Made by a program: the position numbers and the translations under genes
Part shown: positions 1-11,010 of the stretch, one piece after another
Numbering within the stretch: the stretch's first letter is position 1
Layout of the letters: the number at the start of each line of letters is the position of its first letter
From: Neonectria sp. B-13
Lineage: Eukaryota; Ascomycota; Sordariomycetes; Hypocreales; Nectriaceae
NCBI GenBank assembly: GCA_002682825.1
Contig: NOKP01000006.1
Coordinates: 1 to 64,000 of the forward strand
Length of the DNA: 64,000 bases
Reading direction: 5' to 3'
Notes under the pieces: generated by a model
Seen by the model: only the letters and a program-made list of their open reading frames with translations
What the model was told of the DNA's origin: nothing
Databases searched by the model: none

Positions 1-59
1 CCATAATATTAAAAGTTCATTTACTCTATGGGAGTGTGTTCATTACGCTTGTCTCTATC

Positions 60-210
60 GATTGATGTCTATTTTACCTTATGCATCAGTGTTGTCGTAT
101 TTCTGTGCATTTTTCTCTCTGTTTTCGCTGCCCGCTTGGAATTGCACTAAGTCCCACGACACACAGTCCTGACCCTGACCCTAGAACCACCTCCGATGAC
201 CGTGACTCCG
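60..210. repeat. Direct repeat, copy 1 (partner at 5578-5730)
   Basis: This stretch aligns by eye with 5578-5730: both run from an 'attgat' start through 'accttatgca', 'tttctctctgttttt/c', 'gaattgcactaagtcc' and a degenerate ccctgaccctaa-like tract. Differences are mainly C/T and G/A. It marks the left border of the helicase relic that follows here. In the second copy a different relic follows. It may be a transposon end or a subtelomeric repeat border; I cannot define its class. Confidence 0.6.
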
Positions 211-3200
211 CCGGGGCAGCTAGCGGCTGGCAGCATAAAGCAGAGGCTCTTGCCGGTGCCGGTCCCCATCACCACCACAATCGGGCTCTTGTTCATCATG
301 ATCGACTCGACCGCCTCCCGCTGTTGGCCCCGGAAGCGCGTCTGGTCCCCGTATAGGCAGCATAGTTCGCGATTGATATTGATCTACCGTAGGACCTTCT
401 ACCACTGGAGCTGAAGTTCCTGCATTACTTCGTGGTATAGTAATGGGTTCTTCCGCTTGCGCCCTAGCGTAAGAACTTCCCCAAAGCTAGTAACAGCGGA
501 TAGAAACCCAAGAAGCTTATGCTACTCCTGGCTGATGAACCGGAAGTTAATGCACTGTTCGTTCATCTTAAAGCAGCCCTCTATAATAAGCCGCTTATAG
601 ACCAAGCCTACGACTAAGGACCCATGCCCAGCTTGGATATCCCATGGGCTATCTTTATTGCCTTTATTGTTACTATTACTTCTATAGCTCTTGTCTACCT
701 CTCTAATGAGGGCTGTGTATGCTATAGTTGTGTTCTAGAAATACTAATGTATAAATGCAATTGAGAGATGCCTCCAACTGCTAATAGTAACCCCCTTCTT
801 ACAGCTAGGTTGGCTTATCTATTGTAGAATGTAGGTTATTTGGGGTAATGTTCAGTGCTACCTAGGGCCAACCTTATGCAGTCCTTGCCTAAGCTCTTAC
901 TATAGCCCTCTCTTGCTTTTGGCTTTACCTATGTCTGACTTATACCTGCCATTGTTATTGCTCGCATTATTGTCCAATGTCTCCTCAGTGGCCTAGAGGT
1001 TGGCGCTAAACTGGTCGACCTCTTAAACGTTAGCTTGCACATCCTCCCAGTACAGTAACACAAGCCAGAGATAATAGACCAGAAGAACACTAATCTCCTA
1101 GGGTATAAACCAATGAATAATCTTAAGTCGCTCTATCTTTGAGAACCCTTTGTAGTAGCTAGCAACAAGCATAACAAGTCCACAGTCCACCAAGATATTC
1201 CATACCCCACTGTTCATAGTGTTATAATGCCATAGGGTAAGGAGCTCAAGTGATTGCACTAGTTGCCTACCACTAAGATAGATAAGAAATAAGAGAACCT
1301 CAAGAAACTCCTCCAGATCCATCCTATAGTACAATACAGCCTTTTCATAGAGTACAAACCCAGTCTCTAGGTCAGACTAGACCCAGCCCCTTTAGAGCTT
1401 GTCATCCTTCTACATCTTTTGAAAGAGCCAGCCCTTACTCACAGGGTCCAGCTAGAAGAGGCTCTCTATGAATGAGTGGCCAATGGTAGTATCAGCAGTG
1501 TTATCAATGAGATTATCCCATGGGATCTTAGGTAGCCCAAGCTCAGCTGGTAATTAATCCTTAAAATCCCAGCAGAAAAGCAACTTTGTATAGAGCAGTA
1601 ATTCAGCCTATCATAGGGCAGACTAGAGCATCAACTGAACACTAAGGATATTGATCTAAAGGCCCTTATAGATAGCATTGTCCTAGTCCTAGCTGATAGA
1701 ACCATTCATAGCCTTATTGCTATCCGCTGCTATACTATAATTGCAAAGTTGTATAATGAACTGTATTAGTATAGTATCCTAGCCTTAACTGCCCTCAACC
1801 ATAAATCAGCATATTATCTTAGAGATAAGTTTGAAATAGCTTGGACTGTTCTCCTCTGCATCCTTTTTGCTCTAGCCTTATTGTCTCTTTTATTGGATAG
1901 ATTGGACTCTTTTATTAATAGTATACTTAATGAGCAGAAGACATAAGATAGCTATAATAGCAAAGAGCTTGGGCATAAAGTTGCTATAGGTCTCTTATAT
2001 ATTATCCTTACAAAGGCTAAGCACTATTAAGAAGCTAATAAGAACACTCTAGTACTCTATAGTCTTTGTAAAATGATTAAGAATAGAGATATAGAGCTCT
2101 AATACAGCCTCCTCCAGTAGGGTATACAGCTCGGCTACCCATAGTGCCTTCAGGTTGCTACCATGCTCTTCTAGCACATTAGTTAGGTCATCTGCATACT
2201 GCATTATAGCCCTATATACAGTAGACTGCCACTTACTGAGCTTGAATGGTGGTTGGTCGGCTGGATCCTTAAAAGCTATAGCATAAACAATATACACCAA
2301 AAGCTATAGGCATACTATAATATACCTCTTCTAAGTCACCCACTTAAACCTAAAGTAGAATAGTATACTCTACTCCTTATTGAACTCCTTCTAGTTGACC
2401 TTAAATAGTACATTCCATAAGATAATACTTGGCTTTATAGTAGCTATTGTATAGTGGATAAGATGCTTGACTGTAGAGTATATATATTAGAGTTAGTTGT
2501 TATTGCTACTGCCCTCTAGGTTATCTAGGTTAATAGTATATTAAAGTAAAATCAGACCCTATAGGAACTCCTTCTTCCTACTGAATTCCTTTAAGTAGGT
2601 AGCTGCTCTAAGCTAGTAGAGCTATACAGCCAGGGAAGCGAAATCACTCTATTCCTTGATATCTTCAGCCTCTTGCTTTCAGACATGTATTGCCTTTGAC
2701 TAGAATGCCTCTAGGGCCTACTGGATATTTGCCTCTACTCTCTATGCCTTAGCTCTCAAAGCATAAAGATCTTAGCCTCTTATAACCTCAAAGTATTCAC
2801 TATAGGGACCCTTAGCAAAGAACTATTAATATAAGACCCTACTTCTCTATAGTGCAATTGCCTACTCTTCCTCAGCCTAAGCAATTGATCAGTAGCCCCC
2901 TTTGAGCTTTTGATCCCATTAGTAAGCGCCTCTTAGATGCTCTTGGATTCTCTTCAACCTAGAGCCTATAAAACAGCAGTTAAGCATGAATGTACATTGA
3001 AACCCTCTGGTCTTAGGCCTTCTAAGTACTTTAATCAGTATACTATTATCTAGTGGAACTAGTATTCTAAGGATACTATCCTATTCTTAAATGATATTGA
3101 GCTTGGCTGCTTATGCTTATGCCTTCTTGATCTATACCCTGCCTAACTTATAGGGTAGTGTATAAAGATGTGGTTCAATCTGGCACCTAATGATAATAGT

Positions 3201-3350
3201 CTTATAAGTGCAACAACTAAGAACATAGAGTTCTTATAAATAAGAAAAGTACTCTATTCTATTACTTTTAAAGAGAAAGTAAAATGAAATAGAGTAGAAA
3301 ATTCCTTTCTACTTATTGCTACTCTATACTCCTTTTTCTCTTCTCTAAAA
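205..3350 (-). pseudogene. RecQ/telomere-linked-helicase-like relic, copy A
   Basis: On the minus strand, 205-350 reads as a well-preserved helicase motif I segment: RGQQREAVESI, then a Walker A MGTGTGKS, then CFMLPA. This is the pattern of fungal subtelomeric RecQ-like (telomere-linked) helicases. Toward higher coordinates, the N-terminal side, short open pieces survive at 2049-2300 and 1098-1334 but are separated by many stops. The helicase part beyond motif I is missing, cut at the repeat border near 205. A colinear, more strongly mutated copy lies at 14.7-17.9 kb. The GC-rich patch around motif I is much less mutated than the rest. It is a dead gene. The family call rests on the motif I block and memory of the family, so it is moderately sure. 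Confidence 0.6.
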
Positions 3351-4690
3351 TATAGTTTACTTTTCTTTAATTAATTATTAGTACTATAGCTATAGTAGCT
3401 ACTGCATCCTAATGGGAGTAGATAGTATTCTGATTTGTTGATCTATATATACTACCCCTGTCAGCTAAGGAACATTAAAAACCACATTGAGAAGAAGATG
3501 TAATACAGCATTATGAAGAGTATAGATAAATAGGAAATAAGACTATGATTTGAATTGTACAATTGAGGGTAATACTTAATCCAACTTTTAGACTTACTCT
3601 ATATCTTATGGTTAAGAAACTACTAATTGCCAGCTACCCAGATTCCAATTGCCGCCTGCCTTATGGCGTGCTAGTGTGTTTCGATTTCATACCTAAAGTT
3701 AATTGCCATCTGCCAAACGGCGCAACCTATAGTCTCAGGGTTATTAGCTTTGAAAATTAATTTAAGTACTAAATAATATTATATTCTCTATTGCTCTTTA
3801 ATATCCCTTTTGATTAAGTTATCTTTAAGCTATTAGCTCTTTCTATTATAAGATTATTAGTATCTTAGCTATCTTTTAACCTACTCTTATAAAGGCATAA
3901 GGTATAGGGTAGGTCTAATACATTATGGAATAGAAGGTCTTTTAGGGGTCTATAAGATAGATAGATTAAAAGATAGGATAAGATTGAGAAAATAAGGTAA
4001 TAGACTCAGCTAGCTATAAGGGGAACAATCCCTTATGTATATAGTAATAGTATTCTCTTTCTTTCTATTCTTTTCTATAAATACATTAATATAGTTATTA
4101 TAATACTAAATGCTTAGCTTATAAGATATCTATTATTATAATTAGTATATGAAATCTTTAGTAGGTGCTTTTAATAGATATTATTAACTAGAAGATCATT
4201 TAAAAGTCTATAATAGTATAGCTATTAAAATATTATATGCTTCCTTACTAAATAATTAGTATTATAACTATAGTAATCTAGGATAGATTAAACTCTATAG
4301 TATTACTCTAAGGGTAGGTCTAGGATATATTCTATTAGCTTAGTAAAGATACATAGGGTATTCTTTATTTATAATAGATTGGATTGGTTAGGAAAAACGT
4401 CTTAATAGAGTATATTTATTTATAATTCCTTATATTAGTCTATTCTCTTAGCTATTAGACCAGGCTGTAATAAGCAACCTTATGACTTACAGTCTAACTA
4501 GCTATACACTTTAGTGTATAATATCTAAGTTAGAAGAGCTTGGCCTAAAGGTAAGAATAGATAGTTCTATATCTTTAAAAGTTAATATAATTTCATTGAA
4601 TATTAGTTAAATTAGCTTTTATGTTTAATAAGATATTAAATAATATTTATCTATTTATTAGATATTTACTCTAAAATAAGAAACCATTTA
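3351..4690. other. TA-rich, RIP-like noncoding stretch
   Basis: No credible gene is visible. The sequence is rich in TA, TAG and CTA with stops in every frame, as expected of RIP-mutated repeat. A short less-mutated island at about 3640-3725 holds two similar 25-bp pieces beginning aattgcc. The segment 4345-4510 is a direct repeat of 5325-5490, listed separately. Confidence 0.5.
4345..4510. repeat. Direct repeat, partner at 5325-5490
   Basis: Both copies share agggtatt/c, a tttataat(a/g)gatt(g/a)gatt(g/a)gtta block, cttataattccttatattagtc-like text and the ending aagc(a/c)ac followed by tta. They lie about 975 bp apart in the same orientation and flank the 47-bp minisatellite. They could be terminal repeats of a small degraded element or two insertions of the same repeat. 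Confidence 0.5.
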
Positions 4691-4697
4691 TGTATAA

Positions 4698-4990
4698 GCT
4701 AGTATCCTCCTAATAGCCTTTACTAGAAAGAGATTATATATAAGCTAGTATCTACCCTTAATAGCCTCTACTAGAAAGAGATTATATATAGGCTAGCTTT
4801 TACCCTTAATAGCCTCTACTAGAAAGAGATTATATATAAGCTAGCATTCCCCTTAGTAGCCTCTATTAGAAAGAGATTATATATAAGCTAGCATTCCCCT
4901 TAGTAGCCTCTACTAAAAAGAGATTATATACAAGCTAGTATCCCTCCTAATAGCTTCTACTAGAAAGAGATTATATATAAGCTAGTATAT
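4698..4990. repeat. Minisatellite, about 47-bp unit, six copies
   Basis: Six consecutive units of about 47-51 bp can be read. Each contains ctactagaaagagattatat followed by aagctagtat/cattcc and ccttaatag or ccttagtag. Units differ by single substitutions, mostly transitions. No coding role is apparent. The array sits inside TA-rich repeat between two direct repeats. Confidence 0.75.
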
Positions 4991-5324
4991 TAGTAAGAGT
5001 AACTTAAGATAGCTAGTAAGAATAAAGACACTTAACTAGCTTTACTATAATTACTATAAAAGAAGAAATATAGTCTATTTACTAGCTTTAATACAATAGA
5101 AAAGAATAATTAGAATAGAGATTAAATAAGCAGTAGGAAAGGGTTTAATAATAGGAAGTTATAATACTACTATAGCCTACTATATAGTCTAAAGAGATTA
5201 AGTGCATTAATAGAGCTACCTAAGGATAAGGACTCTTACTTACTTTATAATCTAAGGAATTAAGCTATATATACTAATAGGGATACCTTCTACCTTAAGA
5301 CTGTATTATATTAGCTTATAGAAG

Positions 5325-5490
5325 CCTAATAGGGTATCTTTTGTTTATAATGGATTAGATTAGTTAAAAAAAACACCTTAATAGAATAGATTTCATTTAT
5401 AATTCCTTATATTAGTCAATCTCTTTAGCTATCTAATAAGGCTATAATAAGCCACTTTATAACCTATAGCCTTACTAGCTGTATTACATA
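5325..5490. repeat. Direct repeat, second copy of 4345-4510
   Basis: Same orientation and same order of shared blocks as 4345-4510, with scattered transitions. It lies just upstream of the second copy of the 60-210 repeat, so several repeat families are nested here. Confidence 0.5.
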
Positions 5491-5577
5491 CCAATTTGCT
5501 TTTTATATTAGGAATAAAATGTATATATAAAGATTAAAAATAATATAGTCTTTAGTTATATGTTTATTACAAATTTC

Positions 5578-5730
5578 TTTATTGATTCATATCTATATTA
5601 CCTTATGCATTAATATAGTAGTATTTCTATAGAATTTTCTCTCTGTTTTTACCGCCTGCTTAGAATTGCACTAAGTCCTTAGAACACGGCCCCGACCCTA
5701 ACCCTAAGTGTACCTCTGATGAGGAGCTGG
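5578..5730. repeat. Direct repeat, copy 2 of 60-210
   Basis: Matches 60-210 through the cttatgca, ctctctgtttt and gaattgcactaagtcc blocks. It includes ccctaaccctaa at about 5696-5707, two telomere-type hexamers, which is too short to be a telomere. It precedes a different helicase relic from the first copy. Confidence 0.6.
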
Positions 5731-8700
5731 CTGCCCCTGCCCTGGCCTGCAGGGCCGGCTGTGTGGTAGCTGATTTGCCTCTGGAAGCTAATGCAGCCCT
5801 TAAAGGAATAGAGGTGAAAGAGGCTGCCCTTGCCCGACCTGGCCTCAGCTGCTGCTGCTGCTGCCGCTGCCGCCGCCTGCCTGACCCTAGGGCAGCTGTA
5901 CTACAGATGGCAAGCTTCCTTGGTCCCATGGAACATTCAGTAGGGCCAGTAGCCTATCTTCCCTAGGCCCCTGATTTCCTCCAAGGCAGCTTCCATAGCC
6001 TATAGCTTCTAGCTACTAGCCTGGCCTTGGTCTTAGAGAAGGTAGGGCCCTAGGCCGGCTGGCTTGCCCTACTGCTGGCAGTTGTTACAGAGGAGGGTAG
6101 CCTGGCTGATGGCTTGACAGCTATAGTAATCCCTATCTAGGTACTGGCCTAGGATATAGCGCCAATACCCCTAGGTCTAGACTAGACTGCTGACTTCCTG
6201 CCTTTCTACATCGAGATGGGCATTTTCACTAGGGTTCCCTAGAGGCCAGTTTCTATCTTTAACTATAACCTTAGCCTATACTGGCTCCCTTGTACACCCA
6301 GCTTGCCCTACCTCCTAACTATAGTCAATAATAGAATAAAGGATATCTAGGTAGATTATATAAACAATAGCAGTAACATTAAGCCTAGTGCTTAGGGCTA
6401 TAGTAGCCACTATATACTGGCTTTCCCCCTCCTTCCATTGGATATAGCCAAGCTCCCATTAAGCCAGAAAGTTAGCATTAAGGTCCTCTAGGCTTCTATA
6501 ATAATAATAGCAGCCTAACTGAAGGGCTAGGGCCTTACAGATAGCACAGCTAGTACAGTAGATAATGCCCTTTTCCCCTACCCTTAGGCAGCCAGCTTAA
6601 GCCTATATCTACTACTTAACCTCCCTAATCCCCTAGCCATTATAGACCCAGTAGACCTAGAAGCTAAAGTTAAAGCAGTGACTAAAGGCTTAAATATAAA
6701 TAGGGGTCTATAGCAGTATAGCAGCCTTAAAGTCTTACTACCTATACAGCAGTAGCATTCTAGTGAGGAAGACCAAGGGGCAGTCAAGGCCCTACAGCCA
6801 GCTTAGCTTCTTTAGCCTTTGCCTATAAGCTAGAGCTATTGTAAAGGTCAGGTAGCATTCATTTAGAACAACCCAGTCCAGCCAGCTGCTCAAGCTTAGG
6901 CTCGCTGCCTACTGCAAGAAGCTGTTAGTAATAGCAGCCTTAGTAGAGATAATAGTTACTATAGGCTAAGCCTCCTAGGCTTCTAGCCAGCTATAGTAGT
7001 TCAGGCCGGCTTTCTAGCAGCAGCTGACCAGCTAGTCCTTTAGTGCCCTATAAGGGGCTATTATAATAGTCATCCCAGCCCTAGCCAGCAAGGCTAAGAC
7101 AATAAAGACAAGGCTCTTGCCAGCGCTAGTAGGGAGGACTGCTACTAAGGGCATTCGCCTAGCTATAGCTAGCTGTATAGCCTCTTTCTGCTATACTGAC
7201 TAGAACTAGGCTATATTGTCCTAGAGGGCCTTCTGTAAGGTCCATAGTAAAAGCAGCTCATCCAGGGCCATAATATCCCCTTCCCTCCCTACTACTACTA
7301 TAGCAGCTAGTTCAGCAGCCTTTAGTAGGCCTAGAGGGGGCAGCCTCTTCTTGATCTGCCCCCTCTCCCACTGACAGCTGCCTTCTCCCTCTTCCTCTTC
7401 CTCTGCCTCTACCCCTGCCTCTTCTCTTTCCTTCCTCTTCCCCTTTCCCTTAGGGTTCTCATTCCCTTCCCCTCTCTTTCCCTTGCCTTCTGGTTCTAGC
7501 TGGGGCCCTACTATAAGCCCCTCATTATCCCTATAGCTAAGGAAGCAGTACTACCAGCAGCTAGCCTAGCCAAAGACTTCTAAGGACTCAGATATCAGCT
7601 GCTTTAGGACATCAATAGTAACCCCATAGCTAGCAGCAGTACAGCCTATATAGGCAGCAGCTAAGTCCTCTATATCCTCATAGTATTCAGCCGCTTCCTC
7701 ATCCCCCCCCTTAGCCTCATCAAAATCAGCCCAGCTAGCCCCCTTAGCTCAAGTATACCTTCTACTAATAGTAACAACTATATACCACTATTACTATAGG
7801 GTAACCCTCTAGCCACTATAGTACTAGCTCTATTTCATAAGGGCCTAAGATATCTAACTACTATCCTAGGGGCTACTAAAGCTCTCTTTATAGTACTAAA
7901 TAAAGTCATTAGGTAGGTAGACCTTATTAAAGGAGGCTTAGTAGCTAGTCTAAAGATAGTCTATAAAGGGCTAGATATAAATTATATATAGTACTATAAG
8001 CTACTTAACCTAGTATAGTAGGATCCTTAGGATAACCTTAGGGCTATTAAAGTAAGCAAGAGACTTATAGTACTAGCTAATAAGGATAACTTTACTATTA
8101 ATAATAAAGAGGCTATAGTCCCTATTAATACTATTAACTAAGCATAGCCCTATAATCTCTATGCCCTTAAGCGGATAGTTAGTTAGATGCACTAGGAGCA
8201 GTAGTAGCTCCTAGAACTACTTAACCTACTGAAGGTACTACTGCACCTAGGGCCATTTCCACTCCTCTTGGCTATTAAGGAATTCCTTCTTTAAAGGCCT
8301 AGCTATAAGGTTCTATAGCACCTCCTTTTCCCTGCTAACTAGGCTATTAGTATGGACAAAGGACTGGCTGCATTAGGTCTAGGTAAGGTTGTCCTAGATG
8401 GCAGTAAGGGGGATAAGAAAGCAGCGTGCTAGCCTAGTGGCTAGCTCAACTACCCTAGGCTAGAACATAAGCCCATCCTAAAGGAGGTCTTCTATATCCA
8501 TTATTATCTGCCTTATTATATAATAGATTATCTCTATAGTAAAAGGCTGGCCCTAGAAATAGAGTAGGCTTCCTTTCTTATTCTAGGTAATTATCAGCTG
8601 GCTGCCAGTCTTAGAGGCAATCTTCTTTCTATAGAGCAGAAGGCTTAGGATATAGCCCATAGGTGCATAGCTTAAGCTGTACAGCTAGCTTTCCCTTGCT

Positions 8701-9990
8701 ATAGCAAGCTGCTAGGGCAGGTCAGTAGCAGCAGCCCAGCCCTAGCGAGGGAGAACAGCCTTAGCCAGTAGGGCCCAGTTAGTATAGACAAGGCCAGCAA
8801 GAATGTAGGTAAAGTAGTAGGCCAGCTACAGCTGCCCTATCTTGCTATCAATGCCTAAGACTATAATGAAATGCTATAGTAGGCTAGCGAAGGGGTCCTA
8901 GGGCAGCGGCTGCATCCAGAAGCCAGCTAGGGCCTGTAAAACCCCCTCTTCTAGGGCTGCATTTGCTTCCTTGCTAGGACCTATACTGGCTATAGTAGCA
9001 GCTATCTCTTGCAGCTGGTCCTAGAGCTATACTAAGTCCTCCTATTGCACAGAGGTAAAGAAAACACTATACTAACCAACTAGGTTAGCAGCAGCCAGGG
9101 GGAGGACTCTTATACAATAGCAAAGAAACCACTTACTATAGCCCAAATAGCAGTCCATACTGGTCTTTTCCTAGAAAGGGCTAAAGGGCCAGCTGTATAG
9201 GCTCTATGCATAAGGGCTAGCTAGGAACAGCCAGCTGATCAGGGGCATCTCTTAGAGGCCTAGGATGCAGTAGCTAAAGAAGAGCCAGTCTAGAGCCTTA
9301 ACTATAAGCTTAAGAGCAGTATTATCCTCTAGCCTAGGCATTTAGCTGGCTAGGTAGATTGGGCTAAGGTCCTTACTGCTAAAGTAGTCAGTTTAGTCTA
9401 TTCACTTAAGCCAGTTAATAACCTTATGCTTACTTATACTATTCTCTACTATCTAGAGCTATAGCTCTTACTACTAGTCTCACTCATAGTCCCATTACTG
9501 CTAGATGCTAGCAGCTAGCTAGGCCTCCTACTGCTTCTTAGTCTCTGTCTTTATCCCTATCCCTATCCCTATCTCTATAGCTAGGGCTGGGGCTAGGGCT
9601 AGGGTTAGAATAGCTAAGGTTAGTATAGCTATATCTATAGGAAAGAAACATTGCCTAAATAGCTATAGAAAGAAGGTCTAGACCTAGACTAAGCATTAGA
9701 GCCCTAAGTAGGCCTGCTTATCCTTTGCCTAATGGGCCTAGCTATAGTATATCTTGCATAACTTCCAGTTAATAGTAATAAAGTTAGAGCATCTTTAGCA
9801 GTGGAAGCTATAGTGGATAGGCAGCCTAGTAATAAGGGCTATAGTCTTACTTTATAGCTACTATTAGCTAGGGCTACTAAAGCTTTATTAGCTATAGTAC
9901 TTAATAAGGTCTTAGTAGGTTAGCTAGTTTAGATTAGTATACTACTTTAGTAAATAGTTAGTTAGATTAGTAATAGTATAGTTATATATA
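5731..9990 (-). pseudogene. Helicase-like relic of a second family, RIP-inactivated
   Basis: On the minus strand a helicase motif I block is readable at about 7040-7150: MPLVAVLP, then the Walker A core TSAGKS, then LVFIVLALL and later IIIAPYRALKD followed by a stop. Downstream, at about 6840-6930, the expected DExH motif II appears as NECY in the context VVLNECYLTFT. Asp to Asn and His to Tyr are both what G-to-A or C-to-T changes would give from DECH. Many TAG/TAA stops interrupt all frames. Acidic/basic low-complexity coding text lies at 7380-7500. The walker region differs from copy A, so this is a different member of the helicase group. It is dead. Its full boundaries are approximate. 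Confidence 0.55.
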
Positions 9991-10082
9991 ATATAGATAA
10001 GGGCTTTATAGTTAGAGTAGTAGAGAAGCTAGGGGCAGCTACTATTAGTAGAGACTATAGTAATAGCTTAGGCTAGTCTTAT

Positions 10083-10300
10083 TGCTTTACTCTAGATGTT
10101 ATAGAGAGAAAGAGAGAAGGGAGAGAGAAAGAGAGAGAGGAAGCTTTTTTTCTCTCTTCTTTTCCTCCCTCCCTCTCCTTTCCTTTCCTTTCCTTTCCTT
10201 TTCTTCTCTTCTACTCTTCTCTCTTTCTCTATTATTCTTATCCCTTTTCCTTCCTTTCTTTTTCCTAGACCAATCTCCCCTTTTCTTTTCCTATTAACCC
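10083..10300. repeat. Long purine tract followed by pyrimidine tract
   Basis: About 60 bp of almost pure A/G (gagagaaagagaga type) at 10100-10142 is followed by about 140 bp of almost pure C/T with repeated tttcc and ctctt. The two halves are roughly inverted and could fold into a hairpin or form triplex/H-DNA. The apparent open frame across it is only low-complexity Ser/Leu/Phe text and is not a gene. Confidence 0.7.
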
Positions 10301-10304
10301 TAAT

Positions 10305-10500
10305 TGGCTATAGAGCGGTCATCAAGTGCGTTCTAGTCATCAAGTGCGTTAGGCTCCACCGGTGGGCCTGTGCACAGCGGCTGCAGCCAATGGCGCCGCT
10401 GGAAACAGTCATTAAGTGCGTCAGCAATGCACTCAATGACCGCGGCCTAGCGGTTAAGGACACAATGCTACCGCTCTAGCGGTTAGCGGTTCTGCTCTTT
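10305..10500. repeat. GC-rich island with inverted and direct repeats, possible transposon terminus
   Basis: Two direct copies of gtcatcaagtgcgtt lie at about 10318-10350, a third variant gtcattaagtgcgt at about 10408, and its inverted form gcactcaatgac at about 10429-10440. The last two face each other across about 10 bp. The patch is clearly richer in GC and CpG than its surroundings, and is followed by repeats of agcggttagcggtt. The arrangement resembles terminal repeats of DNA transposons, but I see no transposase next to it. Confidence 0.45.
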
Positions 10501-10789
10501 CGCCCTCTAACAGTAAGTCATATATTAGCTTTTGTTTACTAGTATACTCCATAGGATATAATGCTTCTGCTCTATCAGTTAGCAGTTAGTAGTTCTACTC
10601 TTCTATCCTCTAGCTATAAATTATATATTAGCTATTATTAACTAGTATGCTCTATAGGATATAATACTGTTACTTTAGCGGTTAGTAGTTATACTTTTAT
10701 GCTTTACTCTATTAACCTTAACTTTATGCATTACTATATACTTAACCCTACTAAGTGCTGCTTACTATAGGTCCTATTATTTTATATAT

Positions 10790-11010
10790 ATTTATCCCTC
10801 CCTCTAACTGTTATACTTATCCCTTCCCTTAACTATTATACCTATCCTCCCTCTAACTATTATACCTATCTTCCTCTTAACTATTATACCTATCCTTTAT
10901 CCTCTCCTCTAACCATTATACCTATCCTCCCCCCTAACTATTATACCTATTCTTCCCCCTAACTATTATACCTATCCTTCCCCCTAACTATTATACTTAT
11001 CTATCCCCCT
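10790..11010. repeat. Tandem repeat, about 23-bp unit
   Basis: About nine units of the type ccctaactattatacctatcct follow each other with small length and base differences. The unit includes the telomere-like ccctaa, but spacing and variation show a minisatellite rather than a telomere. Confidence 0.7.

Noticed and set aside
5691..5707. Possible telomere (ccctaaccctaa)
   Set aside because: Only two hexamers, inside a repeated element; other ccctaa words in 9.6-11.4 kb are parts of unrelated tandem units.
10082..10297. Open frame rich in Ser/Leu/Phe
   Set aside because: It is a translation of a purine/pyrimidine low-complexity tract.
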